In this document: positions 54,513 to 64,000 of the stretch, piece after piece
Layout: every line of letters starts with the position of its first letter
How positions within the stretch are numbered: the stretch's first letter is position 1
Assembly (NCBI RefSeq): GCF_003073045.1
Contig: NC_037590.1
Location: 9,009,042 to 9,073,041, forward strand
Direction of reading: 5' to 3'
DNA from: Pomacea canaliculata
Lineage: Eukaryota > Mollusca > Gastropoda > Architaenioglossa > Ampullariidae
Length of the DNA stretch: 64,000 nt
Notes under the pieces: generated by a model
The model's input: the letters and a program-made list of their open reading frames with translations, nothing else
Told to the model about the DNA's origin: nothing
Databases searched by the model: none
Position numbers and translations under genes: made by a program

Positions 54513-57500
54513 CTTTAGCAGATAAAGTACAGCCTACAGGCCCAGGGCTATATAAACAAAACACGAGCAGAGAACAATTGTATGCCTCTTGAAAAAGCAG
54601 TAGCCAATTACATTAACATCTTGTGAGCATATAAGCACACAATGTAACTCAACTGTATGTACAATGTAAACCGAAGAAACGAAATTAATATCCGCGTTCC
54701 CTTTTTTGACATGCACATGACTAGATATATCTCACTAGAATACAATTCATAAAATCATCTTAGTTTAAAGTAACTGTAAAGAGCCACTCACTTTTCCTTT
54801 ATCAATAAACGACTCAAATTGTATCACATGAAATACGATATTCTTGTCAGATGACGCAGCGGAAACTCCGGAGTCTAACGGGAAAACAAGTATTTAGCGT
54901 GCAGACAGCGTTACTTCCCCTGCCACTTTCGGAATTGCACAAGAACGACAAATCAAGCGGAACAAGCGGCGTAATTTCAGTCATGCGATAGCATGTGATG
55001 TCGTCACGTGAAAACTGTTTGTAGTGCAGTGTTTACATCTACTTACAGTCAAAAGAATCTCAAAGAAGTTAAATCCTCAGAAAAGAAAATAACGGGCAAT
55101 TGCAACAGTTTTGAAAAAAAACAAAAAACAAAACTGGAAGTCTGAAAACCTCAGAAATGTACTTTATGGATGGGAGACAATATCAGATAGTTATACTCTT
55201 CCCGTTTTCGTGAAATTATAACTAAAGCACTGTCAACTGCCTTTAACTGTGTGTGTGGCGGCAGTTGAAACCTTTTCAAATGTACGTAGTTTTTCGACTG
55301 TGATTCATTAGGTAATAATTTAAAGTGGCTGGTGTGTGCTGACCTGGAGCATCACTTATTTCTCGTGTTTATTTTACCCAAGGTCTTTTCGGTGGGTCAA
55401 AATTAGGAACAAAGTACAGTATATTGCGTAGAAGAGATTTCATCATGCGTCCACGATGCAGAGAAAATTTGGATGGAAGTAATTTTAGAGAGTATTCTAT
55501 GAAAGAAACGATGAAGGGAGTGAATGAACGAAGTGGTGCTGCACCACCGTAATTTATATCTACCCCTTTCGCTCGAGCCTTAATTTTACTTGTATTTTAT
55601 TACATATATAATAGGATCTTCATTCTTTAATGCCAATACGATCTAATATCATTTTGTTAGATACTTTGAACACGCTATTTTTCTCGAATAGTTTAGTATA
55701 TAGAAAGTGATATCAGCTTTCATCAATGACCTCGGTTTTCTTACAGACGCGACAGACTATTAATTAGCACTGTTTATCTCTGGGTCAAACCATTTCTGTT
55801 ATGATATAGGGTTCTTAGTCTAGTCTAATCGGATGCTGCAATTAATAAACATTTTTCTGGGTGCATATTATCTCATATTTATTTCCCTCAAAAAATATAT
55901 GGGTGTATAAAACTGCTCTCCATTTTCTGAATGTCTGGTTTGGTTAAACAAGCTGATGAGATGATTTCATCAAACATTTTTTCATCTCCTTTGAAAGAGT
56001 CAGACAATACCCAAACCATTCTTACAAAATGGTTATAAATGTATGTTTTTCGTACGTATATGTGCAGTCTTGATGCTTCACTAAATGTAACATGAGCAAA
56101 TCTTATTAGTTTCGGGACAACAAAAAAAAAAAATTGATTTAAACGGTTAAGAAAATAGCCCATAAACATTTACGAAGTATGTGTGTTTTTGAGCATTTTT
56201 ATTTCAAATATAAATATAACCGTATTTCTACGAAGGTTAGAAATGTAATTTAATTGCATTCGAAGAAGATGGTGCAAGTTTATGAAGATCGAATCATAGG
56301 TTGTTGTTTATTTTTTGGTAGAGAAATCTGATGCGTGAATATTTTTGGGCAGCTCATCCCCCCTTTTAAAACCGCAGTTTTATCAAGTAACGAGATTTTG
56401 CAAATACATCCGTATGTTCGTGATACCCTTCTTCTTGATCATGCAGTGAGCTGCGCCTAACTACATGAACGTGCATATCTTTTGTAAGGGTGTGTTCGCG
56501 GTTTCGCTTCCTTTGTCCGCTCTGCAGGCTGTGATCGACAAGCGCTTGATTGCGTGATAAAAAAATTTTAAAAAAAGGCCTTGCGAGCGAGTGCACACAC
56601 ACACACATATCGGTGCATTCATTTGTCAAACTCATCATAAAAATAATCTGTGACTAGACTCAGTTGTATCAGTCTGTTGATAGATATCCACAAGACGGGG
56701 TCTAAAATGTGTAACAGCGTTGAAGCAAAGATAGTAAATACTATCTCTGGTTGAAGTAAGCCACTATTGGCGACAACCATGTCTAACCACCATCAGTTTT
56801 AAATAGTACGAAGGGAGAGGGGTTAACATCGCATTACTATTTCCAAACTATGTCTTAGATCTAAGCACCATCAGAAATTTCATAATCCCTTCCACAAACA
56901 CATTCACTTCGCAAGAGACTGACAGAGACGACACCAAGAACCTAAGGTATACGATTTTATTAGAAGAATTTTTAACATTACGAGTTTTACGTGTCATGTG
57001 ACAAACAACATATAATAATCAAAAGTGAACAATCATCTGAAAAAATTATTCGAGATATGGCAATGTGTTTGTTTCGACCCGTTAGTAAATCATCCAGTTA
57101 CCCCTAACAATTTATCGTATTGTGATCGGCTGGGTTGCAACACATTTAATAATTTAATGCAGCATACCTATTTAGACTGGGCGTCTTAGAGGATCATGCG
57201 CATGCCCTGTTCCAGAACTGATCACGATGGGAAAACAAAAAACAAAAAACAAAAACGAACACAGTACTTTCGAGAAAACTTCTATTCTATGGAACAAAAT
57301 TTTTTTTTGGTATTGTGCATCTATCAGTTCGAGTATATTTACTTCGCAATATAAACTCTGCTGTCCATTATGTGCGTAAGCAAAAATTGTCCCTTTCGAA
57401 AAAAATGGTCACCGGTATAAATAAAATTAAAGGCTATACTGAGTCACCGCATTTGCATCTCATTATGTTTAGTTATAAAATAGTATCTTCATGCGAAGAA

Positions 57501-58948
57501 GATATGTATAAGGAGGGAAGAAAGGTTAATCAATCTCATTTGAACCATTCGGTATATAAGATCTCTTGGCCGAAAGAAAGTTAAGATTGCAGGAAAATAT
57601 GTGGGCCGGCATCGGCTATATAACTACACAATCGCAAAAGCATTTGCTAAGAACATACATGAATGGAACTTTACATTTCACTCATTACATCAATCACAAA
57701 CCCCTGTCACACATAAACACATACACACATGCGCGAGCAACCACACATGTACATACCTGATTCTCAACTGCTTTCTTTCAAACGCAGCTGTAGCTTATTT
57801 ACATCATTATTTCTTGGACCGTTTGTATCACAGGTATCGGGTTGTGTATTCATACACAACTCTGTTGTCATGCCAACCCCTTCCTTAAATGATCTCAAAA
57901 ACTCTAAAGAAAAATTAATCTACTCTACCAGAAATTATAGAATAATAATAATCTCACTTCAAGGCAAAAGATCAAAGTACTCTAAACGATATGCCAATCA
58001 TCCTCCATTAACACAAATAATGTTAATGCGGCACTGTGCACAGAATTATGTGGTGTTACTGTAAATTCTGCTCCCAAGACACAAAATTACACTGGAATTA
58101 CACTTAAACAATTTTTAACGTTTCTTTTGTGCTATGCACTGCAAGTTAAAATATTTAATTCACTAAATTCTGGGCACATGCACACAAACAGTTGTGCTAG
58201 ACATTACATACTACAGAAAACAGATCATTGTGGGCTTATTTGGCATAGTTTGCTCTTATAGTTGTCATGTTAAAAGTATAATAATAACAACATTTATAAT
58301 ATGTGAAACCATGAAGTTTATAACATGAAATTTGATCTTTTGCCTGCACGTGTATAAGCTCTAAATGTCATGGATAAACAAAGTGTGCACTTAAAACTAG
58401 ATTCAGCTGCATGGAGAAAAAGATGTGATTAAACAATATTATAATTAAGTAAATATAAAAGTATGCAAAATAAAATATTAAAGTTGTTTAAAACCACACA
58501 TACTCAGAAAGCGAAAATGAGGATGAGATAAAATTGAGCGAGACTTAAGGCTAAAGATCCCATAAAGAATTCAAAGCAGACAGATAAAAGAAACAAATAC
58601 AGCAACAAAAGGAACTACAGAAACTAAAAAAACCTGAATGTGCTGTTGAGCATGCAATAAACAGCAACATTCATTGATATCTGTAGTTTTGCCAATTTTG
58701 GCAAGTGTATGTAGAATATGTTCTTCAAAGTCTCATATCTAATAAAAAAAATCATTTATACTTACACTAAATGTCACAGAAATTGTTAGTAAGAGGTTTA
58801 ATCTGAATGACTACCTTTGGAAGAACAATCTTATGTTCAATTACCATTAATTTAAAGAATGGTCTGCATTCAAATACATTCAATTATTGCTCTGAAAGGT
58901 TTGGATAAAATAAATGAAAAATTCAGTCTTTGTTATGATCAAACGATT
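54513..58948. other. Region between the two WBP1/VOPP1-like genes
   Basis: The right flank of copy 1 (54.8-55.0 kb) is CpG-richer, with a CACGTG E-box near 55.01 kb and a possible leader-exon donor (GGAAAA|GTGAGT) on the minus strand near 54.79 kb, fitting its promoter. The rest is A+T-rich and holds the 3'UTR of copy 2 near its right end. No other gene is seen. Confidence 0.45.
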
Positions 58949-60709
58949 TCATGACACAGAATTAGTTGATCTTTCTGCACAATAGGGTGGTGGTTTCTGA
59001 AAATAGAGAACACACTGTCATAGAAATATATAGTCAAAATATTGTCAAAAACTATTTTGTCTTAAAACAGACTATTCCTAAATAAAATTATGAGAAGCCA
59101 TGACTTTCATGGCATATTTTCAGTTCTGATGAAAAAGTATATAAACAGTACACTAATTAAAGAGTGTTACAAAAATAGCAACTGAACAAGGAAAACAATA
59201 GCTTACACTGGTAACTGCTGCATATGAGGGAAGCATTGAGTCATCTTCTTGGTTGTAAGAGGGTGGTGGAATATCTGTCAGTGCCCTGTACCTTACAGTT
59301 CCATAATTGAATTGTTCAGGTTGCTGCTGTAGTCGCAATTTGTTGTACTGGTTTGCATTGTGAAATCGGCAAAGCCACCGGCAAGTCAGGACCAGCACAA
59401 CTAGCAGTGCCAGAAGTCCCAATACGAGCACAATCCAAAACCCTGCCACACGTAAAAACACCAGTAATTATTATCACCATCATAACCAGCAAAAACAAAC
59501 ACAAACTGCAAATTCTCACTCTGGCTACAAATTTGATAAGTACATCCAGGTAGTAAAAGGACATCACAGTTTGGATGCTGAGATATTGGAAGGCCTCCAC
59601 AGAATATTTTTTTCAGACATAACTTATTGCATCTAGTGATAAACTATGTCAATTAAAAATGTCTCTGCAAATCCAGGTCAGTAATTTCACTTTGCAATGG
59701 TCTTATTTCACATCTCTGTCACTAGTATGCTCTTTTCATAAATCTTTTTTGCATAAAGACATAAGAACCATTGATTTCTTGCTTTAAATAAATGCTTTGA
59801 GAAGTTCACATTTGCTGTACTTATTGCACAAAGTTAGGCTCTTGTAAAATTCTAATTTTATACTTTAAATATTACAGATAAAAACAAATATATATCTGCT
59901 TAATGTTTTACTCAAAGCTTACCAAAAACTGAGGTCAAACATTATCACATTAAATTTATGGAAACCATAAACATACTTACAAGCTTGTTCGTAAATCGAC
60001 AATAAGCAGCAGCCATTACCACAGCACTGTGTGCTACCTGTACACGAAAAGTTAATCTGTTCATTGGTTTTAACGACACACAATAATCTTTTATTATCTA
60101 TATTTGTAATCTGTGCATAAATACTTATATATTGAGAGTTGTGTATGTATATATTATACCATAAAACGTTACATATACTATTATTACCATAGCAATGAAT
60201 TCCTCCACAAGTTGTGTCAGTCTGTAAAAAAGAATTTTTTTTAATTACTAAATATATTAGAGAAAAGGCAAAGAAAATAAAACAAAAACTATTTCTTTAC
60301 TGAGTTAAAATCAATCATAAACATTCTAGTTCAAACACCTAGGTGGGATTATGTTCGACCATGTTCCATAAACTGAGATTATAGTCAAGATCGTAGCGCC
60401 AAAAGCAACTGTTGTGTGTTGATCAAGTTCAAATATTCAAATCAACTTATTAAAATGGATAGAACTTTTTCTTGAACTAGGCTCAAGGCGTGTGCATGGT
60501 TTGTGTTTGTTAATCATTAGCATCAGTGACTGAATTAAAAGAAGTCAAATTTTGTGTCATGTGAGCGTTGTGTAAATGTATCTGCACCGAGTCTATTGGC
60601 ATGTATATACGATTCTTACCAGCGTCCTTGCAACAGAAAGCACAGGGAAGTATCCTAAAATGCTGAGACCTACATGGTGACTGAACTGATGCGGCAGCAT
60701 TGTCTTCAT
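58949..60709 (-). CDS. WBP1/VOPP1-like small PPxY membrane protein, copy 2
   Basis: Coding exons 60709-60620, 60221-60188, 60037-59981, 59442-59207 and 58996-58949 join with GT..AG introns to 465 nt, or 154 aa. Residues 1-30 (MKTMLPHQ.. then GLSILGYFPVLSVA) look like a signal peptide or signal anchor. A Cys-rich stretch follows (TDTTCGGIHCY, STQCCGNGCC). A single membrane span starts at AWFWIVLVLG (about 60-83). The tail carries PPSY (120-123), LPSY (131-134) and PPPY (141-144), WW-domain ligands. The exon phases match copy 1 from the second exon on, so the two are a tandem duplicate pair in the same orientation, but they are well diverged outside the Cys/WFW core. Family function (a PPxY adaptor for NEDD4-type ligases) is inferred. 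Confidence 0.82.
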
Positions 60710-61406
60710 TGATTGCCGGGATCCTGTAACCCCATCGCGTAACAGCAAACGAAAATATAGTGAGCGCGTTATTTGTTTGTCAACTTGTGACAGGAATCCT
60801 CGTGACACGTAAGGAACGATAACTCTTGTGGAACACCGGATGTGTGCAAAGCAGACGACATCGTCATGGGGTCTTGGCGTGAGTGGAAAAGATAAAGACT
60901 TTTCTTATAAATATGGTGTGGTTTTTTTTCGAACAAAATTTCATCTCCTTTCACGTGTTATAGAAATGTGTTTTCATACGGTTAGAACTTAAAAGGCTAC
61001 GCACACTATAGGCTGTGACAGTCAGCGGTGAACACGAAGTGAAGAGGGAAGGAAAACCAGGCATTCAAAAAGCTGGAAACCGAAACCCTGCACACCACCA
61101 AACGAAAGGAATGTGATTGGGAGACCAAAAACCCTTTTTTTTTTTTTATCTGTCTTCGATCAGCGAAACGATTGAAGCACGGACGTAAATATATATACAC
61201 ACACACGTCCATGATTAAGCAATTAACTAAATTGTTTTCTACTAGCTGTTACAAGAATCTTCAGTTTTTAATCCACTTCCACAGAATAACATTTATAAAG
61301 TAAGAAAACGCTTTATTGCTAGATAAATTATTTTGTAGATTAGGAGAATTTATACTCTGATGTCATTTGTTGTTTCAAATGTGTCCCTTTGCCATGCTGG
61401 ATAAGG

Positions 61407-61862
61407 CAGGGGTGGACAAAGTGCGGGACGGAGTCTTTGGACCGGCCCGTCAGCCAAAATGAAGTGAACTTGATTTAATAACTTTTATAAAATTTAACTT
61501 AGGTTAATATGGTTGAGAGTTAATTTATCAAATAATACTAAGTGTGAGGATTTATCAGTCAGTAACATTCTAACAGTACAAAAATTAAAATAAATGTCTG
61601 ACGTGTTTGATGGAACTGTGAGAGAGCATCGGCGGCAGCTGCCTTCAAAGGAAAGACGGTTTAAATTTTTGTTGTGAACGAATTCTAACAGCTTCACTTT
61701 TCACATTACATTCGGTAAGTGAGCATCATTGTGTACGCATTTCTATCCAATTTTTACTAGATTTGTTGTGTAGTCGCGGCGAGAGTTTTTGGTATGTTAC
61801 CGGCCCGCAGCTTAGTTCAGAATTTTGAGATCGGTCAGAAGAAAATACTTTGCCCACCCCTG
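61407..61862. mobile_element. hAT-type MITE
   Basis: The ends CAGGGGTGGACAAAGT and ACTTTGCCCACCCCTG are near-perfect inverted repeats of the classic hAT kind. Inner copies of the CCGGCCCG motif lie near both ends. The flanking octamers GGATAAGG and GGCTAGAG agree at five of eight positions, consistent with an aged 8-bp target duplication. The 456-bp interior has no transposase. Confidence 0.8.
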
Positions 61863-62162
61863 GGCTAGAGGGTGACCGATCTCCATTTCTTTTTATCTTT
61901 TTTTGTAAATCTGCGTTACTCTTTGTGTCTACTGTTTGATCTGTGCCTCTGCTATGCCACTTGCTGTCTTCTGGATTATTCTTTTATGCCTGCGCCACGT
62001 ATCTTCTTTTTTTTAATGGATCACTTTAAATGGTTCACTAGCATTCTCTACTGCTACAACTACGCCTTCTTGTTGCTTTAGGAACTATGTGTCAGCGGCA
62101 TAGATTTAACTCTCTGATATATTTTATGTAATTATATCATGAATGTTCTCTGCTGTTGATGC

Positions 62163-62241
62163 AGCTTCTATGCCACTCAGGATCGGAATCGACAGCGATG
62201 TGCATGTACTCAAGGCGGTCGAGAGCCAGCACGGGCCTCGG
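62163..62241 (+). other. GC-rich exon-like piece, unassigned
   Basis: A TGATGCAG acceptor-like site opens 79 bp of GC-rich sequence that ends at CTCGGG|GTAGGT, a donor-like site. All three frames are open, so none is favoured. Another splice-like GC-rich patch lies at 62.58-62.70 kb. No protein family is recognised in either. Confidence 0.2.
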
Positions 62242-63120
62242 GGTAGGTACGGTCTCTTCGGGCCCCTTGTAATTGTAAATCATTTCCTAGTATTTAATAA
62301 TATGCTTACAATTCAATTTTCAATATCTACATTTCATTCAGAAAGGTAATATAGACTGTAAACATTAGGACAAGTGCACTAGGATCTGCATCACTACTTG
62401 AGCATAGTTGTTTACATGCGAGTGGTTAGCAAATGAGGAAAAATGACGGTAAAGGATCAAACTCGTTGTACCCGGCCGCTCGATAAAAAAAAAAAAAAAT
62501 CATCAGAGTGAGGAATGTTACGTCAACCTTTCTTTAAAAAAAAAAAGGAAAAGAAGAAAACAAATCCACTGACCAAGGCGGGCCCCCTCCACAGCCGCGG
62601 GTCCAGGTACACCAGACCCTTCTGTGTGTACTTTGCAGTCTCACGTCTCTGTCGCCGTTGGAACTTGTGTTACTGCTCGGAGGTCTACACATCTTTGTAG
62701 TTTTTGAGTTAGTGTGTACTAAGAGTGCTCCGTATTTTCTGTCGGGTTCCATGCGCTTACCTCAAACCAGAGATCGGAACAAATCTCTTCTCAAATCCAC
62801 CTTTTCCCACTCCTTTCTGGAATGCTTCATGAGCATATTTTTCCGTCTGTTGATGTGTCTATAGCCGTATGTTCGCTGATATGTTTTGGTCTGTGTCCAT
62901 ATGTGTTATATACATTTTTTACCTGTTTAAATGTGTGCTTTGTTTTGAATCTGTATTCAGAAAATATGTGTAAAGGTATCTTCTTTTGTTTTATTTCATG
63001 TGTGTCCCTCCTTGAAGCTTCGGTTGATCCACATGTCTTTTTTTTCACTTTCATTCCTCATTTTGTTCTTATCCAAGTTCTTCATATACACGATCATCTT
63101 TTCCCAACACGTGAAAGGTC

Positions 63121-63225
63121 TTCTTAACTGGACACGTATTCAAATGACTGGTAAATGCTTACTTGACGGTCATATAAAAACATCGTCAAACATAGGTATT
63201 TGACAACAGGCGTCCAGTTAAGAAC
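63121..63225. mobile_element. Small palindromic MITE
   Basis: TTCTTAACTGGACACG at the left and the reverse complement of TTCTTAACTGGACGCC at the right enclose about 100 bp. Inner parts (ATTCAAAT / TATTTGACAA) also pair imperfectly. No coding content. The superfamily is unknown. Confidence 0.5.
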
Positions 63226-64000
63226 TCTTGTGCAGTAACTGAACTGTAAAATACATTCGCTTCGACATAGGCATTCAAACACGACTTTTCTGGCTGAACA
63301 CAACATGCACTGAAAAACGGTTTATTTTCAAGTTACCTGTTTTTTGTTACATGGAATACTGAAATATAAAACAAACATGATATTTGGGTATTCATGTCAC
63401 CCACACAGCATTAACTGGCATCACAAAAATGCCCTTCAACGTAAATGTCACTAAAACATATTGCTGCATAAGGAAAAGAACAGGGCTGGAATTCTTGCCG
63501 AGCTTGTGCCCCCAATACAGGCCGGTGAAGCCGATAATCTTTACCCTGCCTGCGCCCATCGTTATTGCCATAGGGTGTCCTTCTCAACTCCTCCCACCCT
63601 TCCCGCCCATAACAGGTACACACGCTTTGGCATGCAGGACAAAGGTTATCGATCTTGACCAGCCTGTAAGCAGATTACAGACTCGACTTGAATTTCAGCC
63701 CATAAAGATCCGGACGACGAGATTTCTACAATCAAAACATTTTGAGTTTGCTTTCCTACGGCAAGTATTAACAACCAGTTCAAATTCATCCATATAACTT
63801 TGCATAAAAGCATTCAATTAAATTCTCAAAACAAAGTTTAGAAAAAAATTCGAATGAACAAAAATCCACAATTGCTGTAAGACTGCTTCCAAAGCTGCAT
63901 GTGCCAATACAAAATAGGTCAATGAACCGAAACTAAATTGGCCACTGTAGGCAAATCAGTCAGATTCACAAAGCTGCTACAGAGCGCAATAAGGAAAACA
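63226..64000. other. Right edge, unassigned
   Basis: A 137-codon plus-strand frame (63384-63797) and overlapping minus-strand frames lie here. None shows a known motif. The piece could be the 3' part of a gene that continues past the window, but I cannot support that. Confidence 0.3.

Noticed and set aside
63384-63797. 137-codon plus-strand frame at the right edge
   Set aside because: No recognised motif, and competing open frames lie on the other strand.

Overview
This window is nuclear DNA from an animal. It has multi-exon genes with GT..AG introns, an A+T-rich background, many microsatellites, tRNA-derived SINEs, LINE fragments and TA-flanked DNA transposons. Protein similarity and repeat style suggest a lophotrochozoan invertebrate, most likely a mollusc (gastropod), but the sequence does not prove the species.

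Layout. Bases 1 to about 23,000 hold no gene I can name. They contain a Tigger-type DNA transposon (16278-17156), several SINEs, a decayed LINE, a long polypurine tract and a few coding-like islands (2393-2529, 4212-4550 and 14770-15031) that may be exons or exon remnants of unidentified genes. RACK1 runs on the minus strand (23217-28085, seven coding exons, 318 aa). Head to head with it, about 1.8 kb away, is the standard PP2A catalytic subunit gene on the plus strand (29851-36191, seven coding exons, exactly 309 aa). About 6 kb beyond is a second PP2A catalytic gene in the same orientation (42009-47233) with every intron at the same place, so it arose by DNA duplication and not by retroposition. 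Tail to tail with it lies the first of two minus-strand genes for small single-pass PPxY membrane proteins of the WBP1/VOPP1 type (49748-54512 and 58949-60709). The last 3 kb hold a hAT-type MITE, a small palindromic MITE and unassigned GC-rich pieces.

Main result. The second PP2A gene keeps all metal-binding and catalytic residues of the family that lie within its exons. It differs from its neighbour at six positions known as okadaic acid/microcystin contacts in PP2A (Q122M, I123T, H191Y, L243A, C266M, C269L), and it has replaced the methylatable C-terminal tail DYFL with NIYF. It also seems to use a TATA-type promoter with a leader intron, whereas the standard copy has a CRE and a YY1-like site. 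One extra base in exon 5 breaks its frame in this assembly. The gene is therefore either a recently disabled copy or an intact toxin-pocket variant carrying a sequence error. This is the candidate undescribed system: a divergent, possibly phycotoxin/cyanotoxin-insensitive and methylation-independent PP2A beside the housekeeping one.
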